From contig NZ_CP019640.1 of assembly GCF_001999905.1 (NCBI RefSeq), forward strand, positions 1,778,001-1,842,000: a stretch of DNA of 64,000 nucleotides, written 5' to 3'. A model generated the notes under the pieces. It was given only the letters and a program-made list of their open reading frames with translations. It had not been told where the DNA came from and did no database searches. Origin of the DNA: Planococcus lenghuensis. GTDB lineage: Bacteria > Bacillota > Bacilli > Bacillales_A > Planococcaceae. The translations under genes and the position numbers were made by a program. This document shows positions 53,026 through 61,679 of the stretch, in pieces (within the stretch, counting starts at the first letter, position 1; every line of letters begins with the position of its first letter).

Positions 53026-53052
53026 AGCACCGCGTTCGGCGGTGCTTTTTTT
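53026..53052 (+). terminator. terminator of the sigma/anti-sigma operon
   Basis: AGCACCGC and GCGGTGCT with a GTTCG loop and T7. Confidence 0.9.
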
Positions 53053-53115
53053 ACACTGCTAAAACAATAGATCTCGCAGTGTAATTATTTTGCTTCACGT
53101 TGAGAAAACCTTTGT

Positions 53116-53217
53116 TTATCGTTTGGCTTTCAATTTTGCCAAGAAATACACGACACCTGCCACAACTACTACCGGTATAACAGCAAAAGCAATCGCAATA
53201 ATAAGAACTGTTTCCAT
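53116..53217 (-). CDS. 33-residue single-span membrane protein
   Basis: ATG 53217 is preceded on the minus strand by AAAGGAGGTAATT, a near-ideal ribosome site. The product is almost one membrane helix (VLIIAIAFAVIPVVVVAGVVYF) with a KLKAKR tail. Too short for routine gene finding. Function unknown; such small proteins may bind membrane complexes. Confidence 0.7.
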   Translation of the reverse strand: METVLIIAIAFAVIPVVVVAGVVYFLAKLKAKR

Positions 53218-53358
53218 ATAATTACCTCCTTTATCTTATCCTACTATAGGACAGGAGGGTTTTTAGGGAATATTCTAATATTTTTTTGGGTTTTCCCTTA
53301 AAAAGGAAGTTTCCATATGTTAGGATGAAATTACCATAAGCCTGAGGGGGAGAAAAAT

Positions 53359-54036
53359 TTGAGGAAAATAATATTTGCCCTTACATTGACTGCTGGTGTG
53401 CTCGCTGGATGTTCAGCTGGAGCCGATGAGACAGCCACAAATGAAGAGAATGATACTGTTGATGTAACCCAGGAAACGGCCTCTGCGGAGGTGGCAGGCA
53501 CTGGTAATGACGAAATAGAGACAGAAGATGAGGAAGTAACCGATGAGCAATCTGGAGACGAAGAACCCTTAGAAGAAGCAGAGTCAGAGAAAGAACTGTT
53601 TTCCCATGAGACCACTTATTATCGGCCGGCCATTCCGGATAACAGCATTACACCGGAACAATGGCAAGATTTGAATAGTGTGGCTTACCTAATGCCGGAA
53701 AAAGTGGAAGATGCGCAAGTATTTGCTTCATTGGAGGACTATTTGGCATCATTGAGAAAATCGTGGCAGCCGGAATCGGATTTCCGGCAGGAATTGCCGA
53801 ACAGCCAGTTTGAGGAAGATTCCAATCTTGCCTTATCGGCGAATGTGTATTTAAATCATTTTGCGGAGGAAGCCGCAAATTTAGGCATCAAAAACGAAAT
53901 CGACGCATTGAAAGAAGCGGCGTTTACTCTCCACCGGAATTTCTATGGATCTCATCAGGAGAAACTGAACGAAACCCTTCGCCAGGATTTTGAACAGCGC
54001 TTAAACCACGTCACAGATCTATTGGAAATAGAATAA
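53359..54036 (+). CDS. acidic lipoprotein
   Basis: 225 residues from a TTG after GAGGGGGAG. Lipoprotein signal with lipobox LAGC, a ~60-residue Glu/Thr-rich linker, then an all-helical domain of about 140 residues (ITPEQWQDLNSVAYLMPEKVEDAQ; ALSANVYLNHFAEEAANLGIKNEI). No catalytic or metal motif. A binding or structural role on the outer membrane face is likely. Family not recognised. Confidence 0.78.
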   Translation: MRKIIFALTLTAGVLAGCSAGADETATNEENDTVDVTQETASAEVAGTGNDEIETEDEEVTDEQSGDEEPLEEAESEKELFSHETTYYRPAIPDNSITPEQWQDLNSVAYLMPEKVEDAQVFASLEDYLASLRKSWQPESDFRQELPNSQFEEDSNLALSANVYLNHFAEEAANLGIKNEIDALKEAAFTLHRNFYGSHQEKLNETLRQDFEQRLNHVTDLLEIE

Positions 54037-54084
54037 CTTCTGATTTGTCGCCGAGTTATCTAAGCACTGGACAAATTCTTGAAC

Positions 54085-54120
54085 AGACCGTTAATTCAAA
54101 TTCGAGTTAACGGTCTTTGT
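54085..54120 (+). terminator. terminator of the acidic lipoprotein gene
   Basis: AGACCGTTAA (54085-54094) and TTAACGGTCT (54107-54116), then TTGTTTATT. Confidence 0.78.
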
Positions 54121-54296
54121 TTATTGGAAAGGTTTTTACTTTTCCAAGTACCTGTGATGCTGTCAAAAGACCAAATGGAATTTAAGATTGGGGACGGTAC
54201 AATCGTAGGATGAACTTTTGTGGAATAAAGAGCAACCTCCTCTTGATGAAAATTGCTCCTTGTTTTCCACTGAAACTCCTATCTCAAGCTCAACAC

Positions 54297-54428
54297 TTAC
54301 TTGTCTAGTCTTTTTTCCAATTGATTTACCTTTTTGAATAAGATTACCAATGCAATGGTTATTCCAATCGGTAGAATCCAAGCGAAAATAGAACCAGCAA
54401 TCATCATAATAATGGCTAAAGAATCCAT
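54297..54428 (-). CDS. 43-residue membrane protein with charged tail
   Basis: ATG 54428 on the minus strand follows AAAGGAGGGTGAAC. One long hydrophobic helix (LAIIMMIAGSIFAWILPIGI, continuing to VILF) is followed by the amphipathic tail KKVNQLEKRLDK. The layout resembles CcmD-like or other small anchor proteins. It stands alone; function unknown. Confidence 0.72.
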   Translation of the reverse strand: MDSLAIIMMIAGSIFAWILPIGITIALVILFKKVNQLEKRLDK

Positions 54429-54652
54429 TGTTCACCCTCCTTTATTTAGCATTTCCGTTCATTGTGAAACGATGAGTCACTTCTTTGGAAGACTCAGGTA
54501 TCTCCTGATTTAGTTATTTTTTACAATCTGAGCTTACCATACACATGAAGTAATTTAATAGAAACATATTCACTCATCTTTCGTCTGATGTAAACAACTG
54601 GTGCATACAGAATGAACTGAGAGTCCTGTGTCGATTCTTAGGAAAAGAAAGG

Positions 54653-55099
54653 ATGAATTTATTGAAAAAAATCATTCCCCTAATTTTCGTTTTGCTATTG
54701 ACCGCTTGTTCAGAAACATCAGATATCCGTTCGACACTTGAGGAACTTGAAGACGAAAACCTTGAAATGATTTTCAGTGAATTTGAAGTACAAGGTCTTC
54801 ACTTGTCTGAAATCGAAACAATGGAGGGAATAAAACTTAAAAACAGCAATAAAAAAGTATTTGAATTTGAAGGAGGACATGTAAATATATACAGCTTTCC
54901 ATCCACTCACCAAAAAGATGCGGGAATGGAACAATTGAGAGAAGAATTATTGACGGTTGACGTGCCCGCTTCGCCAAAAGATGCGGAGCTTCCAATGACG
55001 ATTGTATTTATCCTACCTCACTTCACGGACTCAGAACTTATGGAGAGATTAAATGCAATTGTACAGGGTCTTGAATCGGAGGCAGAAAAAGAATCTTGA
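54653..55099 (+). CDS. small lipoprotein, paralogue of the IS passenger
   Basis: 148 residues from ATG 54653. Lipoprotein signal (KKIIPLIFVLLLTAC, lipobox LTAC). The mature part aligns with the IS-borne lipoprotein at 2260-2655: GGHVNIYSFPST, then DVPASP, then MTIVFILPHF and DSELMERLNAIV. Both are alone without enzyme motifs. This one has no IS ends nearby, so it may be the chromosomal form of the family. Confidence 0.78.
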   Translation: MNLLKKIIPLIFVLLLTACSETSDIRSTLEELEDENLEMIFSEFEVQGLHLSEIETMEGIKLKNSNKKVFEFEGGHVNIYSFPSTHQKDAGMEQLREELLTVDVPASPKDAELPMTIVFILPHFTDSELMERLNAIVQGLESEAEKES

Positions 55100-55262
55100 A
55101 CAAGTTTTTGCCAAAGCTGACTCGTAGTGCTTAATAAGGAGAGTCACAAACCCTTTACGAAAATCCAAGCGAATAGTTAATATCTTCGGCATAATAAAGT
55201 GGAGCAGTTAGTAAGAGGAAAACGAAGAATAGTGCTTGTCAAATAACAAGGGGGGAAATGAG

Positions 55263-55667
55263 TTGAGATCGATTTTCCTGGTGATTGCTTCGGTTCTGTT
55301 GGTGAGTGGATGTGCGAATGGTGAAAAATATAGTTTTTCAGGGAGTGATGAGAATTGGAGTGTCGTTTATACAGTAGAAGTATCAGACGGAGTTGAGCAA
55401 CAAACTTCAGGTGTCATTGAATATATAGGGGAAGGTAAAGCTCCAGAAACGATTGATTACAAGATTGAATATAAAATTGAACAAAGCGACTATCAATCAT
55501 ATACAGCAGGTGACCGTGGCGAGACGTCTCCTTTAAAAGGAGGAGTTTTGAAATTTGAAGGTACAACGTGCGGGAACTGCGCAATCATTCAGAAGGATGA
55601 AGAGATTCTGGCGGAAATAGGGTGGAGCGGGAAAAGTGAGGAAATGGCATTAATAAATATTCAATGA
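55263..55667 (+). CDS. lipoprotein with one CxxC beta domain
   Basis: 134 residues from TTG 55263 after AAGGGGGGAAATG. Lipoprotein signal RSIFLVIASVLLVSGC. The mature part is one copy of the beta domain found twice in the anti-sigma-like protein at 52089: GSDENWSVVYTVEV, VIEYIGEGKAPETIDYKIEY and TTCGNCAII, ending in EIGWSGKSE. The Cys pair could form a disulfide or bind metal. It may compete with or feed signals to the anti-sigma factor; this is inference. Confidence 0.78.
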   Translation: MRSIFLVIASVLLVSGCANGEKYSFSGSDENWSVVYTVEVSDGVEQQTSGVIEYIGEGKAPETIDYKIEYKIEQSDYQSYTAGDRGETSPLKGGVLKFEGTTCGNCAIIQKDEEILAEIGWSGKSEEMALINIQ

Positions 55668-56160
55668 TATCGCCTTTGATGCTATCTTTTTTGCATGATA
55701 TGACAAGATTCTTTCGAGTTTACTGACAATAGTTCAAGACATTTTACCAAACAATGTCCCAGAAGAAAGAACGCAAAGAAAGGTAGTTCCCTTCTGCTCC
55801 TAAAAACAAAAATCCCCATACCATCAGAGAGAATTGGATTTGGAAGAACGCAAGAACACCTTTGCAGAAGATGAGTGTGATCCATACATTCCAAAGAGAA
55901 TGCAGAACCAACGTGCTGTGCGCTTTTTAGTCATCTTATGTCTGCGATATATGAAAAGGGATCAACGTTATATCTGTAAATCGGTTTTGCCAGATACAGA
56001 TTCCGGTAACCATCAGAAGCCTTTTTTCAGCTATGGATTTGTTGAACCAGGTGAAACATGGGCTTGAAGTGCTTTATAAAGATTGATAGTCTATACGCCT
56101 CATCTCGGAGAGGGGAAAGGGGAGCAACTGTTTTCTGGTTCAGCTAACGTCCCCCAGTTG
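55668..56160. other. stretch without a supported gene
   Basis: A 77-codon frame from TTG 55834 has no good ribosome site and no recognisable family. Otherwise nothing is seen in about 490 bp. Confidence 0.35.
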
Positions 56161-56513
56161 CTAGCGCGTCCAATCGAATTTCCCTGTTTCATTTTCCCCG
56201 CCTGCATGTTCAATGGCTGTAAGGATTATTGGTTCATCGCCCCTTTCTCCATAGGAGGCAAAATATTCTTTGTCCTCTTCGATCAAGTTCCAGACCATAA
56301 CGTCTCCTACTACTATTTTATAGCGATCAGCTTCGGTTCCAACTCGCGAGTGCGGATTGTAAGCTTTAATCCAGTACTTTTCATAATCTGGAGAATGTCC
56401 TTTTTCCGTTATGAAAAGCATGGAACTATGGGATATATATATGATTCTCTGCTGAAAATCACCAGTACTAGAAGAAGTGAGATGAAGAGAAACAGAAACA
56501 AAAATTTTTTCAT
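56161..56513 (-). pseudogene. exported hypothetical protein with frameshift
   Basis: ATG 56513 follows GGAGGAAAATA and begins with a signal helix (KKFLFLFLFISLLLVLVIF). After about 30 codons the frame runs to a TAA at 56409; the next frame continues with MLFITEKGHSPDYEKYWIKA to FDWTR at 56161. One base change near 56420 would give a single ~117-residue secreted protein. Family not recognised. Confidence 0.6.
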
Positions 56514-56746
56514 TATTTTCCTCCTTATTACTTAGTGGATGTCGTTTAGGTTTGATATAAATGCCTTATATGCATGGTGGTTAAGTAGAAGGGCTATGGC
56601 TTCTGAAGGTAACAACCGGTTAATTGACTGCAATATTTACTATAAAAACGCAGGGTGCCTTGGAAGAACAATCCCCGTTATAAAGCCTTCTGTCTTGGAA
56701 GGCTTTGCCCGGCTTAAATTTTAAAATACAACATTCATTCCTTGGG

Positions 56747-57175
56747 TTAAGCGATTCCCCAAAAGTCAGTCGCATATAGAGAAACAAGCAGGAAAGTAAA
56801 GAAGACCAATTGGCTGGCTGTGAGAATGTAGGCTCTCGGATTTTTTGCATATTTCCATTCCATGACAGCTTGTACAACACCGGAAGCAAAACCGAAAATG
56901 ACAATCAAAACAAATGGCTGTAAAAATAAGATGGGCTCTTGGGGCAGCCTAATGATAGTAATGATATATCCGACTATAAGCATAACAATACCAATCCATC
57001 TAATGGTCCAATCGATTTTTGCGTGTGTATCATTCGCGTGATTATAAGAAAAGACTTTTGCTTTTTCCACACCTAACCACTTTCTCATGACTGCATTGAA
57101 TATGAGCATGAGCAATACAACAACAGCCAGCAAGAGGAATAACTCCCCTAGGAACGCGGAGTCAGCTCCATACAT
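56747..57175 (-). CDS. DUF4181 family membrane protein
   Basis: 142 residues with four hydrophobic segments. The RKWLGVEKAKVFSYNHAND linker between helices one and two and the WTIRWIGIVMLIVGYII block are typical of DUF4181 proteins of bacilli, which have no known function. TGGAGGAGATTAT precedes the ATG. Confidence 0.78.
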   Translation of the reverse strand: MYGADSAFLGELFLLLAVVVLLMLIFNAVMRKWLGVEKAKVFSYNHANDTHAKIDWTIRWIGIVMLIVGYIITIIRLPQEPILFLQPFVLIVIFGFASGVVQAVMEWKYAKNPRAYILTASQLVFFTFLLVSLYATDFWGIA

Positions 57176-57421
57176 ATAATCTCCTCCATTTACGTGGTCG
57201 TTAAGTTGGAACCCTGATCTTTCTGCTTTTTGTATATATCTAATAATTTCTTGCTGATTCGAAAAACATGTAAAAGACCAATTGTCTGGCTATAGCTATT
57301 ATGCTACAGTGAATGGAAACAAAATACCAACTATCAAGCGATACGGGACACCATAGACAGAAAATGTGACTTTCGAAGAACAAAACCATGCAATGAAACG
57401 AGCATAGCAGGGAGGAGATGT

Positions 57422-57982
57422 ATTATCCGGAGTATCACTGTACTAGCAGTTATTCTGTTGCTGGTTGCAGGTTCTTATTTCTTGTTTTGGAACCATACCA
57501 GCGTTCCTGAAACGAGTGATGTATCTGCAACCATCCAGAGTTTTTCGACTGAACCGATGGAAATCATGGCAATTGAAGAAGTGGAAGAGGATTGGGTAGC
57601 TTTCTTCAAGGATGATAAGCGGATGTATGTCGGTTTGCTGAAACGAAATCTGATCGGTCAATGGCGATTGGCAGACGGACTCGGAAATGAAGGGCCGATT
57701 GGTGAAGTGCTGCTGAAAAAAGATAATCAGGCAAACGGCATTTCATGGGGGGTCTCCGGATTATCCAAGGGAGATGAACGGTTATACAGTTTTTACTACG
57801 GCTCCATTTCGAATCCGGAAGTGGATGAAGTGCTTCTTTCTGTCGGCGGACGCAAGGCTGAAGCCGTTCAGTTCATCGAAGGTGAAAAAGACCGTTTTTT
57901 CTTTTTGAGAGAGACCGAAAAACCGGTGCCCTATGAATTCACAGCGATCGCAGACGGGGAAATCATTGATACTGAAAGCTGA
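57422..57982 (+). CDS. anchored hypothetical protein with unusual start
   Basis: The body is clear from the TTG at 57458, but the hydrophobic anchor begins earlier: IRSITVLAVILLLVAGSYFLF. The frame upstream has no ATG, GTG or TTG at a sensible distance; an ATT at 57422 sits six bases after GGAGG, so an ATT start is the best fit. The alternative is a frameshift after ATG 57418. The ~150-residue exported domain (VEEDWVAFFKDDKRMYVGLL; ISWGVSGLSKGDERLYSFYY) is beta-rich and of unknown function. Confidence 0.6.
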   Translation: MIRSITVLAVILLLVAGSYFLFWNHTSVPETSDVSATIQSFSTEPMEIMAIEEVEEDWVAFFKDDKRMYVGLLKRNLIGQWRLADGLGNEGPIGEVLLKKDNQANGISWGVSGLSKGDERLYSFYYGSISNPEVDEVLLSVGGRKAEAVQFIEGEKDRFFFLRETEKPVPYEFTAIADGEIIDTES

Positions 57983-57990
57983 CCATAACA

Positions 57991-58024
57991 AAAAGGAGCT
58001 CGGGAAACCAAGCTCCTTTTTGCT
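57991..58024. terminator. bidirectional terminator
   Basis: AAAAGGAGCT and AGCTCCTTTT, 10-base loop, between convergent genes. Confidence 0.85.
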
Positions 58025-58041
58025 GTTTCATTCCTTGACTA

Positions 58042-58275
58042 TTAATCATGGAAGTCATCCGCATTCGGTTCATCTCCTTTGCGGGTGTAAATATGATAAA
58101 CAGTATCAAATCCGCCTGCACCGCCGTACCCGCCGCCAAAGTTCAATCCCTTCGTTTTGAATTCGACGCCATCGTTTCTCAGTTTTTCCAGCATGGCAAA
58201 ATGTTCATCGACGCTGGGGGTTGTGTGGAATAACTCCCAGCGGAACAGTGAAAATTTCTTTAATGCATTTAACAT
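58042..58275 (-). CDS. hypothetical small protein with Gly-rich segment
   Basis: 77 residues from ATG 58275, after AAAAGGAGGAACC; a longer upstream frame lacks such a site. The N-terminal helix (LKKFSLFRWELFHTTPSVDEH) is followed by a Gly-rich loop GLNFGGGYGGAGGF and YHIYTRKGDEPNA. Soluble, no signal. Family not recognised. Confidence 0.65.
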   Translation of the reverse strand: MLNALKKFSLFRWELFHTTPSVDEHFAMLEKLRNDGVEFKTKGLNFGGGYGGAGGFDTVYHIYTRKGDEPNADDFHD

Positions 58276-58457
58276 CTCGGGTTCCTCCTTTTCAGAAAAG
58301 AATGGGTACGGTACTATGCAGTTTCTATATTTTTTGATTGTCATCCTGTTCGGGTTTTTCTTTAATTTTAGTATACACGTTTATTTGAATTTTTTGTAAA
58401 TATACTCCCGGAAGATAAAGGGGTATGTTTCCGGCCCGCTGCAGAAGGTAACACAAA

Positions 58458-58493
58458 AACAGCCGCCCATCCGTAGTTGGATTGGCGGCTGTT
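58458..58493. terminator. terminator of the PepSY gene
   Basis: AACAGCCGCC and GGCGGCTGTT form a 10 bp stem; on the minus strand TTTTTGTG follows. Confidence 0.82.
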
Positions 58494-58512
58494 ATTTCAG
58501 CATTGATGGAGT

Positions 58513-59106
58513 TTATTCGGTACCTGTGTCTTCGTCATCGTCGTTCTCTTCGTCTTCCGTCCCGAGCACTTCGCCGGTATCGCCGTCGACTTCCACTTCT
58601 GTGACGCCTGTGTCGGTCGTGATGTCAAATGTGAACACGACAACGCCGTTTTCTTCATCGACATCCACTGCTGTTACATCACCGGCAACTTCTTCGAGTG
58701 CGATTTCCTGAGCGTCAGCTTCAGTCAGTAGAGCCTGTTCAATCAGCTATTCTTTTGTCGCTTCGGATTCCTCATCGTCTTCGCCGTCTTCGTTTTCTGT
58801 CCCGACGATTTCACCGGTATCGCCGTTGACTTCCACTTCTGTGACGCCTGTGTCCGTCTTGATTTCAAATTCGAATATGACGGCGCCGCCTTCTTCTTCG
58901 ACTTCCACTTCCGTTACATCGCCAGCAGCTTCACCAAGTGCGATTTCCTGTGCCTCGGCTTCAGTCAATTGGGCCTGTTCGATCAATTGGGACTGCGATG
59001 CGGCCTGGGCGCTGCCCGGCAATTCGGTCCCTAGGTAGAAAAAGGCCCCTCCTGCTACTACTGCTGCGACGCCACCGGCCATCAATGGTTTTTTTGTGAT
59101 TTTCAT
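58513..59106 (-). pseudogene. exported tandem PepSY protein split by an amber codon
   Basis: The frame from ATG 59106 to TAA 58513 is continuous except for a TAG at 58747-58749. It has a signal/anchor (LMAGGVAAVVAGGAFFYLG) and two near-identical PepSY-like repeats. Repeat one runs LIEQAQLTEAEAQEIAL to GDTGEIVGTENE, and repeat two LIEQALLTEADAQEIAL to GDTGEVLGTEDE. Each ends in an acidic tail. The amber falls between the repeats, so a one-repeat protein of 119 residues is still made. It diverges from a two-component system, a common PepSY context. Confidence 0.8.
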
Positions 59107-59288
59107 AATGAAATTACCTCCTGATTTAGATTGAGCATTTGTACATTTCCTATGATACGTTTTAAAAATGAAAGAAAAAGGATAACCCCATGAGAACTTG
59201 ATGTGGATTTCTCATGAAACTCTCATGTTCATTTCGTGTCAGGGAACACCGGAAAACGATAGAATAAAGAAAGAAGAGATTGGAGCTG

Positions 59289-59984
59289 ATGAAAGTGAAT
59301 CCGGAAAAGGTATTGCTTGTGGAAGACGAAGCGAATATCGCGCGTTTCGTGCGCCTGGAATTGGAGCACGAAGGATACGCAGTTACGCTCGCGGCAGACG
59401 GGGAGGAAGCGTTGGAACGATTCAATGAACAGGACTGGGACGTTATTTTATTGGATTGGATGCTACCCAAACTGGATGGACTGGAAGTATGCCGACGGAT
59501 CCGCAAGACGAGTGACGTACCTGTGATCTTGCTGACGGCCCGGGATTATATCGGCGATAAGATTGCGGGGCTTGACCGCGGAGCGGATGATTACATCACA
59601 AAGCCATTCGAAATCGAAGAATTATTCGCCCGGATGCGCGCAGTGAGCCGCCGCCACCGCGCCGCAATAGAAAAGAACCGGGAAGAAAAACTGAAAATCG
59701 CAGACCTGGAAGCCGATTTGCGCAGCCGGCAAGTCGTCCGGGGGGGAGATTCCATTGAATTGACGCAACGGGAATTTGATCTACTCGTGTTCCTGATGCG
59801 CCATCAAGGGGAAGCACTCAGCCGGGACTGGCTATTGTCAGCTGTCTGGGGCTATGATTTTGCCGGGGAAACGAACGTTGTCGATGTCTATATCCGGTAC
59901 TTGCGCAATAAACTTGACCGGGATTACGAACCGAAATTGATCCATACTGTAAGAGGAATCGGCTATATTCTCCGCACCTCTTAA
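59289..59984 (+). CDS. OmpR-family response regulator
   Basis: 231 residues from ATG 59289; a GTG at 59295 has better spacing from GGAG and is a fair alternative. Receiver domain with acidic pair (LVEDEANI), phospho-Asp in DVILLDWMLPKLDG, LTARD and the Lys in ITKPF. Winged helix with LTQREFDLLVFLMRH, VVDVYIRYLRNKLD and IHTVRGIGYIL. Pairs with the kinase 26 bp downstream. Possibly regulates the divergent PepSY gene. Confidence 0.93.
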   Translation: MKVNPEKVLLVEDEANIARFVRLELEHEGYAVTLAADGEEALERFNEQDWDVILLDWMLPKLDGLEVCRRIRKTSDVPVILLTARDYIGDKIAGLDRGADDYITKPFEIEELFARMRAVSRRHRAAIEKNREEKLKIADLEADLRSRQVVRGGDSIELTQREFDLLVFLMRHQGEALSRDWLLSAVWGYDFAGETNVVDVYIRYLRNKLDRDYEPKLIHTVRGIGYILRTS

Positions 59985-60010
59985 CCACGATAGAAACGGA
60001 GGAACGCTGC

Positions 60011-61387
60011 ATGCCCCGGAAGCAAAACCGAAAACAGAAAAGAGGAACACTCGTCTATCAAGTGACGTCGTGGTATATCTGGTACTTTGTGATCGTCTTG
60101 TTCATGATCGGCCTGATTGTGCTTGGCTCAGTCGGTTTTTTCTTGTACGAGCGGATCCAGCAGGAACAGGAATTGCTGGAGGCCCGGCTTACTGAGCTGA
60201 CTGCAACTGAAGAAACGGTGAACTTACAGGAACGGCTCGATGCCGTATTGTACCCGGAATATGCGGAATATGCCGTGGAGATCCGGCTGGACGATGAAGT
60301 GCTGGCCCGGTCCCGGGGCTGGGAAGATATCGAAGAGGACGGGGAACGGCTGAATTTTTTCGGACTGAATCAATTCGTGCTGCAGGAAAGAGACGACCTG
60401 TTTTATACCGACACGTTTCAGCTGGAAGTGAACGGGGCGCTTGCACTTGTGGAAACGGGCAGTGAAGCGGATGACGAAATGGAATTTTTCGTGTTATTGT
60501 TTCAGATCTTGCTTTATACAGGAATCATCAGTCTGCTTATCGGCTCGTTCGTGATTTACCGGCTGACAGCAAGAAGCCTGAAGCCGTTATCGACAATCAC
60601 AGCTGCTGTTGCTGCACTGGGAGGGACGGACGATTTGGAAAAGCGGATTCCGGTTCCGGCAAAACCGGGCGAACTGACGGAACTCGCAACGGTCTTCAAT
60701 CGGCTGCTGCATCAATTGCAGCAGCAATTCGAGCGGGAGCAGCGCTTCGTATCCGATGCGTCCCATGAACTCCGGACACCGCTGACCGCGTTCCGCGGCC
60801 ATTTGAAGCTTTTGAAACGCTGGGGCAAAGATGACCCGGAGATATTAGTTCAAGGCCTTGAAGCGATGGACCAGGAAAGCACCCGGATGGAGCGGATGGT
60901 CGTGCAATTGCTGACGCTCGCCCGCACCGGCCATACAGAAACAAAAAAAGAGCCGTTGAATTTGAGTGCACTTGTGAAAACGGTCATCGCACAATGGCCG
61001 GCTTCAGAAGATGTCAGCGTGGCAGCGGAGGTTGGGGAAGGCATTACGGTAACGGGGGATGCGGAGCAGCTCCGGCAGGTTGCCGTGATTTTGCTGGAAA
61101 ACGCCCAGCGCTATACGGAAGCAGGCAGCATAACCGTCCGGTTGATAGAAGACGGGACAAGTGTCCGGCTTGAAGTGAAAGACACCGGCATCGGCATCGC
61201 ACCGGCCGATCAAGAGAAAGTATTCGACCGCTTCTACCGGGTCGACAAAGCCCGCTCCCGCGTATCCGGCGGTACAGGACTCGGGTTGTCGATCGCGAGC
61301 GAATTAGTCGATCACCACCAGGGGGACATCCGGCTCGAAAGCGAGCTTGGCAAAGGCAGCACCTTCACGGTCGTGCTGCCGAAATGA
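60011..61387 (+). CDS. sensor histidine kinase
   Basis: 458 residues: two membrane helices (YFVIVLFMIGLIVLGSVGFF and LLYTGIISLLIGSFVIY) around a ~110-residue acidic sensor, a HAMP linker, the H-box FVSDASHELRTPLTAFRG and ATPase boxes (LLENAQRYTEAG, DTGIGIAPADQE, GGTGLGLSIASEL). Partner of the preceding regulator. The acidic sensor could bind cations or peptides; no specific ligand is visible. Confidence 0.94.
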   Translation: MPRKQNRKQKRGTLVYQVTSWYIWYFVIVLFMIGLIVLGSVGFFLYERIQQEQELLEARLTELTATEETVNLQERLDAVLYPEYAEYAVEIRLDDEVLARSRGWEDIEEDGERLNFFGLNQFVLQERDDLFYTDTFQLEVNGALALVETGSEADDEMEFFVLLFQILLYTGIISLLIGSFVIYRLTARSLKPLSTITAAVAALGGTDDLEKRIPVPAKPGELTELATVFNRLLHQLQQQFEREQRFVSDASHELRTPLTAFRGHLKLLKRWGKDDPEILVQGLEAMDQESTRMERMVVQLLTLARTGHTETKKEPLNLSALVKTVIAQWPASEDVSVAAEVGEGITVTGDAEQLRQVAVILLENAQRYTEAGSITVRLIEDGTSVRLEVKDTGIGIAPADQEKVFDRFYRVDKARSRVSGGTGLGLSIASELVDHHQGDIRLESELGKGSTFTVVLPK

Positions 61388-61410
61388 CTTATCTATAGAA
61401 GAAATTTACT

Positions 61411-61442
61411 GACGGCTCTGCATATTGCAGCCGTCATTTTTT
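61411..61442 (+). terminator. terminator of the two-component operon
   Basis: GACGGCT and AGCCGTC with inner GCA/TGC pairing, then T6. Confidence 0.85.
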
Positions 61443-61679
61443 CATTAATGGGGTCCAGAAGAATAGTTAGCCGAATACGTTTAACCGGATAGCTGCTGAG
61501 GGAAGTAGATAGAGACTCTACTATAGGGCTTTGCGCATGACCGCAAATTAAGTCGTCTGTACTATTTAGAAATAAATTTTGCAAAAAGTGATCTAAATTC
61601 ATCGCCCTTGCGTTTTGTAGGTGTAAGACAGTCACAGGCAGATAAATAACACCAAAAAACGCGAGGAGGAATTTTATTC

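Noticed and set aside
55834-56067. 77-codon frame as a gene
   Set aside because: TTG start without a ribosome site, no hydrophobic or domain signature, inside a stretch with no coding signal.
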